Shown piece after piece: positions 18,637 through 26,453 of a DNA stretch of 64,000 bases. Below the pieces are notes generated by a model, which was not told the DNA's origin, made no database searches, and was given only the letters and a program-made list of their open reading frames with translations. Positions within the stretch are counted from its first letter, which is position 1, and every line of letters begins with the position of its first letter. A program made the translations under genes and the position numbers. This DNA comes from Roseivirga sp. 4D4 (GTDB lineage: Bacteria > Bacteroidota > Bacteroidia > Cytophagales > Cyclobacteriaceae): positions 3,951,001 to 4,015,000 of the forward strand of contig NZ_MDGP01000001.1 in NCBI RefSeq assembly GCF_001747095.1, in the 5' to 3' direction.

Positions 18637-20092
18637 ATTGTTCCGTCATTATTTTGGCCGAAAGTAGACTCAAAGGAATCCCACCTCCTGGGTGTACACT
18701 GCCACCACAGAAATATAGGTGCTTGATTTTGCTAGAGAAATTTGAGTGTCTAAGGAAAGCGGCATACTTGTTATTCGAGCTGTTACCATATAAAGCGCCC
18801 CCCACCGAACTTGTCCTTGATTCGATTGTTCTTGGGTCTAGGATATCCTCCACTTCGATCAACGATTCGATATCCTCGTTAAGCATTTTTGATAGTTTAC
18901 TCAGAATGTTCTTGCGTGCCGTGGAAATCAATAAATCCCAATCTTGCCCTTGATTATTAGGCACATTGATCATCGTAAACCAGTTTTGACATCCTTCAGG
19001 AGCATCGTCTGGTTTCTGTGTACTGGTAACGTTCAAATAGACCGTTGGGTCATCATAGATGTCTTGTGTCTTGAAAATATGCTCAAACTCTTTTCTGTAG
19101 TTATCAGAAAAGAAGATGTTGTGCAAATCGAGTTGATCGAACTTCTTTTTGATACCCCAATAGAAGATTAATGCCGAACTAGATTTTGGCTGGGAAAGTA
19201 ACTTCTTGGGCTGATATTGATCCTTCAAAAGCTTTTTATAGGTGGCCACCATGTCCATATTGCTCACGACACGATCCGACTTGTGAAAACCCATTGCCGT
19301 ATTTACACCTTTGGCTGATCCTTCATGCACTACTATACTTTTTACCGGGGTATCGAAATAGAATTTTACACCCACACGTTTCGCGAGTTCATAGAGACTG
19401 TTCGTAATGTCATGCATACCTTTTTGAGGGAAGTATGCTCCTCGTCCAAACTCTAGGTGTGGAATAATATTGAGTGTACCTGGAGCTTGATAAGGATCAG
19501 ACCCGTTGTAAGTGGCATAACGATTGAAAAGCTGAACCGTTTTAGGGTTATTAAATCGTTTCTCGTTTACCTGGTTCATGGTTCTTCCAAAATCGAACCG
19601 AGGGAGTTTTAAATAAGTCCTAATGGCCTTTCCCCCTAGCCAGGTAGAGATTTTGTGTAGTGACTTATGCATGAAAAGTGGAGCAAGATTTTCGTATAAG
19701 AACTCACTTTTATCCAAGGCGGATGTTATACTTTTTCTTGATTCTTGCAGTTTATCTTCGAATTCCGAGATGAGCTTTTCCCTGTCTGACCAACCCGTAA
19801 ATTCAGTGCCGTCTGGATAGAAATACTGGCACGTGGTTTCTAATCTTTTGTAAGTAAAGTGATCAGAGGTTTTCAGATTGCATAACTCAAATAAACCTGA
19901 CACCTCTTCAGGAAGTGTAAAGAGAGAGGGTCCTGCATCAAAGCGGTAGTTACCAAGCTTTATTTCAGTGAGCTTGCCTCCAGGGTAATTATTAGCCTCG
20001 AAAACGGATACAATATATCCTTTCTTGGCAAGCCTAATAGCAGCAGCTATTCCAGCTATACCCGAGCCAATCACAATTGCTGATTTGCCCAT
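18629..20092 (-). CDS. Carotenoid desaturase of the CrtI/CrtD family
   Basis: A 487-residue FAD-dependent oxidoreductase: dinucleotide-binding GSGIAGIAAAIRLAKKG at residues 8-24, NNYPGGKLTE and FDAGPSLFTLPEEV next to it, and a C-terminal FCGGSVHPGGGIPLSLLSAK motif where the family binds FAD. The YPGGKL...YRFDAGPSLFT pattern resembles CrtD-type 1-hydroxycarotenoid 3,4-desaturases of Bacteroidota more than classical phytoene desaturase, but I cannot settle this without alignment. Either activity would serve synthesis of membrane carotenoid pigments. No other crt gene is nearby except possibly the distant hydroxylase-family gene at 38686-39462. Confidence 0.8.
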   Translation of the reverse strand: MGKSAIVIGSGIAGIAAAIRLAKKGYIVSVFEANNYPGGKLTEIKLGNYRFDAGPSLFTLPEEVSGLFELCNLKTSDHFTYKRLETTCQYFYPDGTEFTGWSDREKLISEFEDKLQESRKSITSALDKSEFLYENLAPLFMHKSLHKISTWLGGKAIRTYLKLPRFDFGRTMNQVNEKRFNNPKTVQLFNRYATYNGSDPYQAPGTLNIIPHLEFGRGAYFPQKGMHDITNSLYELAKRVGVKFYFDTPVKSIVVHEGSAKGVNTAMGFHKSDRVVSNMDMVATYKKLLKDQYQPKKLLSQPKSSSALIFYWGIKKKFDQLDLHNIFFSDNYRKEFEHIFKTQDIYDDPTVYLNVTSTQKPDDAPEGCQNWFTMINVPNNQGQDWDLLISTARKNILSKLSKMLNEDIESLIEVEDILDPRTIESRTSSVGGALYGNSSNNKYAAFLRHSNFSSKIKHLYFCGGSVHPGGGIPLSLLSAKIMTEQFS

Positions 20093-20255
20093 TAGTAGTC
20101 GTCAATCTTAGTTCAGTCGGTCGTAGTGTATCTATGTATCACGAAAATGGCCTTGGAAATCCATTTTACCAAGCCATAGTGTATTTAAATACAAAAAAAT
20201 GTTGTTTATCCCGTAAAATATTATGCGAATGGCCTTGAGAGCTACTATGAGGGTA

Positions 20256-21506
20256 TCAGTTATACCGATCGACTGATAAAAGAGGAGAACTAATACTTGT
20301 GGCTTCACCAATGATATTCTGGCAAAGTAATTTGCCGGTAATTGGGCCAAGCGTCCACCCCAGCATGGCATGGCCCGTACCTATTTGTAGGTTTTCGAAA
20401 CCTTGAGGTCTTCCGATGTATGGAAGGCCATCTGGTGTACAGGGGCGCAATCCAGCCCATGGTTTTATGTTACTGAAGTCATAATCCTGAAAGTCAGGTA
20501 TGGCTTCTTGAACAGAATCAATAATGCCCTGGACTCTTTTGTTGTTGATTTTATGATTAGTGCCGGTAATCTCCATGGTGCCGGCAATTCTCATGCCTTC
20601 CAGCATGGGAGTTGTAGCTACGCGTGCCTCGACTAATATCGATGGAAGCTTGGGCGAAACTGGAGGATCACTTAACGTGAAGCTGTATCCTTTTCCAGGT
20701 TGCAACGGCAAATCAATCTTCAGTTTCTTGGCCAAAATAGACGACCAAGATCCCGCTGCCATGATATATTCATCGGCCTGATAGCTACCACGATCCGTTA
20801 TGAATTCTGTGATTTTATTAGCCTTTAGCCCTATTTCCTGTAATTCGGTTTTGAAGTCAATTTTGACTCCTTTTTTCAAGAGAAGCCCCTTGAACTGTTC
20901 CATAAAAACATTCGGAGTCATCCATCCATCGCAACCGAAGTAAACAGCCCCAGCCATATCGTAATTCACATTGGGGTCGTGAGTTTCCGTTTCAGCTTTT
21001 GAAAGAACACTTGCTTCTAGACCATATTGATTGGCAATATCTACCAGCTCGATTTCGTGTTTCAGCGCTGCTTCGGTTTGGCAGACCATCAATAAACCAG
21101 GTTTGTTATAACCGGCTTCTATGCTCTCCTCGGACATTAACGCTTCATAAAGCCTTTGGCTTTGAGTGGTTAAATCATAGAGCACTGGAATAGCGGCTTT
21201 GACTCTTTTGTCGGTTGCCGCCTTTTTAAAGAGCCAGCCCCACTTCAATAAATCACGACTCAGCTTTGGCTTGATGAAGAAGGGGCTAGAACTGCTGAGC
21301 ATCCATTTCAGACCTTGGTTGATAATGCCAGGTGATGCCAAAGGAATGATATGACTTGGGGATACATAGCCAGCGTTGCCATAAGAGCAGTTGTCATTAC
21401 CATCTGTGCTGTCAATGACCGTGACGTCTATACCTGCTTTATTAAGGTAATAGGCAGTGCTTAATCCGACTATTCCGGCTCCGACTATGACTACTTTTTT
21501 GCTCAT
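20256..21506 (-). CDS. D-amino-acid dehydrogenase-type FAD oxidoreductase, probably D-hydroxyproline dehydrogenase
   Basis: A 416-residue DadA-like flavoprotein: FAD-binding VIVGAGIVGLSTAYYLNKAG (residues 5-24), CSYGNAGYVSPSHIIPLASPG near 40-60, and a C-terminal AGLRPCTPDGLPYIGRP then GHAMLGWTLGPITGK. It is the last gene of the hydroxyproline operon, starting 2 bp after the epimerase stop, which points to cis-4-hydroxy-D-proline oxidation to 1-pyrroline-4-hydroxy-2-carboxylate at the membrane. General D-amino-acid dehydrogenase activity is the alternative. About 160 bp of AT-rich, gene-free sequence separates it from the carotenoid gene. Confidence 0.85.
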   Translation of the reverse strand: MSKKVVIVGAGIVGLSTAYYLNKAGIDVTVIDSTDGNDNCSYGNAGYVSPSHIIPLASPGIINQGLKWMLSSSSPFFIKPKLSRDLLKWGWLFKKAATDKRVKAAIPVLYDLTTQSQRLYEALMSEESIEAGYNKPGLLMVCQTEAALKHEIELVDIANQYGLEASVLSKAETETHDPNVNYDMAGAVYFGCDGWMTPNVFMEQFKGLLLKKGVKIDFKTELQEIGLKANKITEFITDRGSYQADEYIMAAGSWSSILAKKLKIDLPLQPGKGYSFTLSDPPVSPKLPSILVEARVATTPMLEGMRIAGTMEITGTNHKINNKRVQGIIDSVQEAIPDFQDYDFSNIKPWAGLRPCTPDGLPYIGRPQGFENLQIGTGHAMLGWTLGPITGKLLCQNIIGEATSISSPLLSVDRYN

Positions 21507-21508
21507 GC

Positions 21509-22510
21509 TTAGATCACCGAGAAGCCATGTGCATATGGATCCTCATCGTCAATGATAATGTTATTGTGTCCCGTAATTCTAGCCCAGCCTTTGATACTGG
21601 GAACAATGGCTGCAAAATCTCCGACAGTGGCAGTGTCTTCCACTTTGCCTATGAATTGACTGCCAATAATGCTTTCATGGACAAATTCATCGCCTTTCTT
21701 GAGCTTTCCTTTGGCTGCCCATTGCGCCATTCTGGCCGAAGTTCCAGTACCACATGGCGATCGATCAATTGCCTTTTCACCATAGAAAACGGCATTTCTT
21801 GCTGTTGATTCAGACTTGGTTGGTTTTCCCGTCCACATAAGATGACTCATGCCTTTAATGGTAGGGTCATTTGGGTGAACAAAGCTGAAGTTGTCGTTCA
21901 TGTAGTCTCGTATAGCTCGACTCCATCCAATCAATTCCAAAGCACTATAGTCAGCCATATCTCCATAGCCATCTTGCGGATCGATGATTGCATAGAAATT
22001 CCCACCATAAGCAACATCCACCTTCAGAGTTCCGAAATCCGGACATTCAACAAGCACATCCGTTGCGGCCAGATATGAAGGTATGTTAGTGAGTTTAACG
22101 GAAGTCACTTTTTCACCCTCTTGTTCATAATCAATTTTGACTAAGCCAGCAGGGGTTTCAAGCCGGAGTTTCCCTTTTTCCTGAGGTACAACCAGGCCTT
22201 CTTCAATCATAAACGTAACTGTTCCAATTGTTCCATGTCCACACATTGGTAGGCAACCGCTGGTCTCGATATATAAAACTCCAATGTCATTATTAGGATC
22301 AGTAGGAGGGTAAAGGATCGATCCAGACATCATATCATGTCCTCGTGGTTCGAACATGAGCCCTTTTCGAATCCAATCGAACTCTTTAATAAAGTGCTGC
22401 CTTTTCTCGCTCATATTGGCTCCATCCAATAATGGACCACCACCAGCTACTAGTCGTACCGGGTTACCACAGGTGTGACCGTCAATGCAGAAAAAACGCT
22501 TTTTGTTCAA
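21509..22510 (-). CDS. 4-hydroxyproline 2-epimerase
   Basis: A 333-residue cytosolic proline-racemase-fold enzyme that converts trans-4-hydroxy-L-proline to cis-4-hydroxy-D-proline. Both catalytic cysteines are present: Cys90 in LPMCGHGTIG and Cys253 in DRSPCGTGTSA. This separates it from trans-3-hydroxyproline dehydratases, which have Thr at the second site. The substrate-side GHDMMSGSILYPP segment fits hydroxyproline epimerases. It lies in an operon with the three other enzymes of the pathway, which strongly favours this over proline racemase. It is preceded by a four-helix-bundle gene, 64 bp upstream. Confidence 0.92.
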   Translation of the reverse strand: MNKKRFFCIDGHTCGNPVRLVAGGGPLLDGANMSEKRQHFIKEFDWIRKGLMFEPRGHDMMSGSILYPPTDPNNDIGVLYIETSGCLPMCGHGTIGTVTFMIEEGLVVPQEKGKLRLETPAGLVKIDYEQEGEKVTSVKLTNIPSYLAATDVLVECPDFGTLKVDVAYGGNFYAIIDPQDGYGDMADYSALELIGWSRAIRDYMNDNFSFVHPNDPTIKGMSHLMWTGKPTKSESTARNAVFYGEKAIDRSPCGTGTSARMAQWAAKGKLKKGDEFVHESIIGSQFIGKVEDTATVGDFAAIVPSIKGWARITGHNNIIIDDEDPYAHGFSVI

Positions 22511-22574
22511 TGTACTAAGGATTTAATGCGAGAATGGATTAAGGGTTTATTGGAACAATTAGTTAATGAATTTT

Positions 22575-22934
22575 TCATCTTTTTACGTTTTTTCGAGCCT
22601 TGGATACCACTTTGGAAATTTCAATTGATTCTTGCAATAAAGGAGTAATCGATTCTTCATTGGCAAGTTCTGTATCTCTAAGGACTTCCAGCCAATAAAT
22701 GGTTTCATCAGCTTCTTCCGTTACGATTGACATTTTTGCAAAGAACTCAGCTTGAGACCTGGCAATACATGCGGCTCTATAGTTTGCAGCTGTGGAGGTC
22801 ACTGACCTAACTAACTGTTTTCCAATAATTCTAATAGAATCGGTTTTATTCAATTGATCATAGAATTTGATTACATCTATAGAAAGCTGTTTAGTTCTTG
22901 CTTTAAATTTCTCTATGAATTCGACCTTATCCAT
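22575..22934 (-). CDS. Four-helix-bundle protein (S23/23S rRNA intervening-sequence protein family)
   Basis: A 119-residue all-alpha protein with the family pattern: FKARTKQLSIDVIKFYDQL, IGKQLVRSVTSTAANYRAAC, RSQAEFFAKMSIVTEEADE and TIYWLEVLRD. The family was first noticed inside 23S rRNA intervening sequences but is common as stand-alone genes in Bacteroidota, where it forms pentameric helical bundles of unknown function. Here it interrupts the hydroxyproline operon between the semialdehyde dehydrogenase (17 bp upstream) and the epimerase, on the same strand. There is no rRNA nearby. It may be a passenger insertion. Confidence 0.88.
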   Translation of the reverse strand: MDKVEFIEKFKARTKQLSIDVIKFYDQLNKTDSIRIIGKQLVRSVTSTAANYRAACIARSQAEFFAKMSIVTEEADETIYWLEVLRDTELANEESITPLLQESIEISKVVSKARKNVKR

Positions 22935-22951
22935 TAATCAATTTTATTCAT

Positions 22952-24544
22952 TCATTGGTCCATTAATTCCTTCTTCGTGAGTTCTCCATTTACAACTCTC
23001 CATAGTCCAAGAGGGTTGCTGTTTTTCAAAGCATCGGGAAGCAAGCTATCTGGCCAGCTTTGATAGGAAATTGGTCTGACGAATCTTGAAATTGCAGCCG
23101 TTCCAACCGAAGTTGTTCTCTGATCTGTAGAAGCCGGATATGGTCCTCCATGCTGCATAGAATGACAAACTTCCACACCAGTTGGAACACCATTGAATAG
23201 GAGTCTGCCTACTTTGTTAGTCAGTGCATTAGCGATTTCGGGATAGGCCTTAATATCTGATTCTGTTGCGACTAATGTGCCTGTCAATTGGCCTTGTAGG
23301 GCATTGGCAATCGCCAACATCTCTGACATATCTTTACAGGCTACGACCATCGTAAATGGACCGAAAATTTCTTCGTGAAGCTGCGGGTTATTTAGAAAAG
23401 ACTCGCCATCTACTTTAGCTGTTAATGGCTTACCCTTGTTTTCTCCCGGGTCTTTAGCATCACCTAAAACCTGAACTCCGGTTTGCTCAACAGCAATTCC
23501 TCGGTGATCATAATAGCTTTTCGCAATTTTTGAATTCAGCATGGTCACCGAATCTTTCTCTGCCAAAGCACCACTGAGCGTTTCAACAAATTGATCTAAA
23601 GCTGAAGACTGAATACCAATTAATAGACCAGGGCTGGTACAAAACTGACCCACGCCAAGTGCTACTGAGTTGGCAAAGGTTGTAGCCAAGCCTTCAGGGT
23701 CCGCAGCAAGCTTTTCTGGCATTAAGAAACTCGGATTGGTACTTCCCATTTCGGCATAAACAGGGATTGGCTCTGGTCTTTGGTTGGCCAGGTCAAAAAT
23801 GGCTCTTCCACCTCGAAGTGAACCGGTGAAGCCAACGGCTTTTATCTTGGGATGCCTTACCAATTGCTGTCCAGTTTCGATTCCGCCATTGACCATGGAG
23901 AAAACACCATCGGGCATATCACATTTTTCGATAGCGCGAAGGACCGCTTGCGTCACCATATCATTAGTGCCTAAATGCGCTTCGTGGCCTTTTACAATCA
24001 CGGGATTCCCGGCAGCAAGAGCAGATGCGGTATCACCTCCAGCAGTTGAGAATGCCAATGGGAAGTTACTTGCTCCAAAAACGGCAACCGGGCCGATTGG
24101 GATTTGCATTTTTCTTAAGTCAACCTTTGGAATCGGTTGGCGATCAGGAATAGCCGTGTCTATATTTACGTCTAGCCAAGAGCCATCCCTTAGGACACCA
24201 GCAAACATTTTGAGTTGGTTGCAAGTACGACCTCTTTCACCTTGAAACCTGCCAACGGGCAACCCTGACTCTCCACTTGCTCTTTCAAGCAGGGCGTCTC
24301 CCAAATTCATAATCTCATCCGCGATGGTCTCCAAGAACTGAGCCCTTTTCTCATATGAGATCGCTTTGTAGGCATTAAAAGCTCCGTGGGCCTTGGCCAC
24401 GGCCTGATCGACTTCTTCTGAAGTAGCCGCCACAAACTCTTCAGGAAAAACAGAGTTATCGGTAGGGTCGTAGGCTTTTAGGATTTTGTTGCCCTTGGCC
24501 GAAGCGTCTTTTCCTATGTAATTTTTTCCTGTGATCATTTTCAA
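22952..24544 (-). CDS. Alpha-ketoglutarate semialdehyde (2,5-dioxovalerate) dehydrogenase
   Basis: A 530-residue aldehyde dehydrogenase of the long NADP-type subfamily. Key residues: Asn160 in GASNFP, Glu265 in AEMGSTNPSF and Cys302 in GQFCTSPGLL; GFTGSLRGGRA is the nucleotide-site loop. It oxidises alpha-ketoglutarate semialdehyde to 2-oxoglutarate, the last step of hydroxyproline (and pentose or hexarate) degradation. Its start overlaps the stop of the upstream deaminase gene (ATGA), showing translational coupling. ATG codons at residues 1 and 3 are both possible starts. Confidence 0.9.
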   Translation of the reverse strand: MKMITGKNYIGKDASAKGNKILKAYDPTDNSVFPEEFVAATSEEVDQAVAKAHGAFNAYKAISYEKRAQFLETIADEIMNLGDALLERASGESGLPVGRFQGERGRTCNQLKMFAGVLRDGSWLDVNIDTAIPDRQPIPKVDLRKMQIPIGPVAVFGASNFPLAFSTAGGDTASALAAGNPVIVKGHEAHLGTNDMVTQAVLRAIEKCDMPDGVFSMVNGGIETGQQLVRHPKIKAVGFTGSLRGGRAIFDLANQRPEPIPVYAEMGSTNPSFLMPEKLAADPEGLATTFANSVALGVGQFCTSPGLLIGIQSSALDQFVETLSGALAEKDSVTMLNSKIAKSYYDHRGIAVEQTGVQVLGDAKDPGENKGKPLTAKVDGESFLNNPQLHEEIFGPFTMVVACKDMSEMLAIANALQGQLTGTLVATESDIKAYPEIANALTNKVGRLLFNGVPTGVEVCHSMQHGGPYPASTDQRTTSVGTAAISRFVRPISYQSWPDSLLPDALKNSNPLGLWRVVNGELTKKELMDQ

Positions 24545-25455
24545 AGATTTAAGTAGTCAGGTAGTTCTGGTCTATTGGCTAAACCTTCTTCAATAATACG
24601 CAATACATGTTCTCTTTCGGCACCGGCCAGAGGTAATCTTGGGGCACGTACATTTTCAGTTCCAATTCCTGTCGCTACTTCGGCCAATTTGATATTCTGA
24701 ACCAATTTGGCATTAATGTCGAGTTCGAGAAGCGGCAGAAACCATCTGTATATCTTGAGCGCTTCTTCGATTCTTCCAGCCTTCTTAAGTCGGTAGATAG
24801 CAACTGTCTCGCGTGGGAAGGCACAAACCAAGCCAGCAACCCAGCCACCGGCACCCATAAACAAGCTTTCCAGGGCTAGCGTATCTACACCTGAAAGGAT
24901 TTTGATTCGATCTCCAAATCGATTGATCATTCTGGTGATGTTAGAGATATCTCGAGTAGACTCTTTCACCGCTTGGATATTCTCGCATTCAATAAGCTCT
25001 TCGAACATGTCGAGGGTCACTTCAATCTTATAGTCAACCGGATTGTTATAAACCATGATGGGAAGGTCGGTCGAGTTGGCCACCACCTTATAATAGGTGA
25101 CGGTTTCCCGATCATCTGCTTTATATCGCATTGGAGGAAGCATCATAAGGCCACTAGCACCATTGATTTTCGCTTTTTCGGCTGCTTTTATGGCGCCTTT
25201 TGTGGTTTGCTCGGCAATATTCATAATAACAGGAACCTGACCATTGCATAATGCGGAAGCGGTCTTTACCAGAACGTCTTTTTCATCCTCCATCAAAGAA
25301 CTGGCTTCACCAAGCGTGCCACCTAGAATAATACCGTCAACACCAGCGGAGAGCTGTGCCTTGATGTTGGTCTCGAACATTTGAAGATCTAACTGATCGT
25401 CTGCTGTGAATTTTGTGGTTACTGCCGGGTAAACCCCTTCCCATGCTACTTTCAT
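24541..25455 (-). CDS. DHDPS-family aldolase, probably 1-pyrroline-4-hydroxy-2-carboxylate deaminase
   Basis: A 304-residue (beta/alpha)8 enzyme of the DapA/NAL family: GGTLGEASSL at 45-54 (the usual GTTGE loop), Tyr136 in MVYNNP and Schiff-base Lys164 in QAVKEST. In hydroxyproline operons this family deaminates 1-pyrroline-4-hydroxy-2-carboxylate to alpha-ketoglutarate semialdehyde. It is the first gene of the minus-strand operon; a -7 promoter box lies 23 nt upstream and the AraC regulator is divergent. On sequence alone a KDG dehydratase-type function would be possible; the operon makes the deaminase role most likely. Confidence 0.88.
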   Translation of the reverse strand: MKVAWEGVYPAVTTKFTADDQLDLQMFETNIKAQLSAGVDGIILGGTLGEASSLMEDEKDVLVKTASALCNGQVPVIMNIAEQTTKGAIKAAEKAKINGASGLMMLPPMRYKADDRETVTYYKVVANSTDLPIMVYNNPVDYKIEVTLDMFEELIECENIQAVKESTRDISNITRMINRFGDRIKILSGVDTLALESLFMGAGGWVAGLVCAFPRETVAIYRLKKAGRIEEALKIYRWFLPLLELDINAKLVQNIKLAEVATGIGTENVRAPRLPLAGAEREHVLRIIEEGLANRPELPDYLNL

Positions 25456-25477
25456 AATGTGTTTTTTAAATACCCAT

Positions 25478-25485
25478 CAAATGTA
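25478..25485 (-). promoter_or_regulatory. -7 promoter box (TAnnTTTG) of the hydroxyproline operon
   Basis: The minus strand reads TACATTTG, an exact consensus match, 23 nt before the first operon gene. Expected transcription start is near 25472. Confidence 0.55.
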
Positions 25486-25512
25486 CTTGGAAAACAGTCT
25501 GGTTTGCATTCG

Positions 25513-25520
25513 TATATTTG
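25513..25520 (+). promoter_or_regulatory. -7 promoter box (TAnnTTTG) of the AraC-family gene
   Basis: TATATTTG on the plus strand matches the consensus; the expected start near 25527 gives a leader of about 60 nt. It is arranged divergently to the minus-strand box at 25478-25485. Confidence 0.5.
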
Positions 25521-25529
25521 CAAAAACTG

Positions 25530-25546
25530 ATATGATATTATCATAT
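25530..25546. promoter_or_regulatory. Palindromic candidate operator in the hydroxyproline/AraC divergent region
   Basis: ATATGATA-T-TATCATAT is a perfect 8+8 palindrome around one central base. The half-site ATATGAT recurs as a direct repeat at 25558-25564, 28 bp further on. The palindrome would lie about 58-74 bp upstream of the operon start and just downstream of the regulator's own start, a layout that suits activation of the operon and self-repression. Binding is inferred. Confidence 0.45.
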
Positions 25547-25586
25547 TAAATAATTCAATATGATTAATTAGGATTAAATCGTATTA

Positions 25587-26453
25587 ATGAAGGCACTTCC
25601 ATTCAAGATTCCAAAAACCGAGCAGGTATCTTTTCACACACAGGTTGATGAGGAAAAACACTTCTACGATACCCTTCATCAGCATCCTGAGATTCAGGTG
25701 ACTTTAATTGAGGAAAGCCATGGGACTCTAATTTATGGTGACTACCTGGGCAGCTTTGAACCCGGAGATGTTTTTGTGATAGGACCGAATGCCCCGCATG
25801 TTTTTAGGAATGACGCCAGCTATTATGAAGCTCATAGTAGTAAGAAGGCAAAAGCGCTCACCTTTTTCTTTGATAGAAGTACACTTGGAGCCTCGTTTTT
25901 GGATCTACCTGAGGCGAAGGGTCTGGTCACCTTAATTGAAGAGGCGGGCAGGGGAATGAAGTTCTCTGGAGGGCATATTGAGCAACTACGAGAGAAGATT
26001 CGAAGCCTATTCAGGCTTGAGGGTCTTGATCGAATTATCGCCTTGATAGAGATACTGAAGGACTTATCAATCAGCTCTGATTTTGACTATTTATCAGGGC
26101 AGTTGTTTACGAAAAAGGTAAACGAGATAGAGGGTAAACGACTCAACGATATTTTCAACTTTACCATGAAGGAATACTCAAGGCCGATTCAATTGGTCGA
26201 AGTCGCTGAAGTAGCGAATATGACGAAGACTGCCTTCTGTAGATACTTCAAACAGCATACACGCAAAACCTATCTGGATTTTTTAAATGAATATAGAGTT
26301 GGCCAGGCCTGCAAAATGCTAAGGGAGCGAGATAAGCCCATCGCTCAGATCGCTTTCGAATGTGGGTTTAACAACCTCAGTAATTTTAATCGGAGGTTTA
26401 AGGAAGTTAAGAGCACAAGCCCCAGTGCTTTTGTAAAAAGTCTAAGCTATTAG
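25587..26453 (+). CDS. AraC-family transcriptional regulator (cupin + HTH)
   Basis: A 288-residue regulator: an N-terminal cupin sensor (about 20-110; LHQHPEIQVTLIEES and FEPGDVFVIGPNAPHVFRN) and a C-terminal double helix-turn-helix AraC domain (about 185-285; MTKTAFCRYFKQHTRKTYLDF, then IAQIAFECGFNNLSNFNRRF). It is divergent from the hydroxyproline operon, so it is the likely regulator of that operon, with hydroxyproline or an intermediate as probable ligand. Its 3' end overlaps the convergent kynurenine monooxygenase gene by 12 bp, so control of that gene cannot be excluded. Confidence 0.88.
   Translation: MKALPFKIPKTEQVSFHTQVDEEKHFYDTLHQHPEIQVTLIEESHGTLIYGDYLGSFEPGDVFVIGPNAPHVFRNDASYYEAHSSKKAKALTFFFDRSTLGASFLDLPEAKGLVTLIEEAGRGMKFSGGHIEQLREKIRSLFRLEGLDRIIALIEILKDLSISSDFDYLSGQLFTKKVNEIEGKRLNDIFNFTMKEYSRPIQLVEVAEVANMTKTAFCRYFKQHTRKTYLDFLNEYRVGQACKMLRERDKPIAQIAFECGFNNLSNFNRRFKEVKSTSPSAFVKSLSY

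Noticed and set aside
20132..20371. 79-codon minus-strand frame at the end of the D-hydroxyproline dehydrogenase gene
   Set aside because: Overlaps the last codons of the gene in another frame; no frameshift is needed to explain the gene's normal end.
22575..22934. A 23S rRNA intervening sequence
   Set aside because: The gene's family is known from such insertions, but no rRNA sequence flanks it.
23784..24245. 153-codon plus-strand frame inside the semialdehyde dehydrogenase gene
   Set aside because: Fully antisense to a gene with intact catalytic residues and no promoter or family match.
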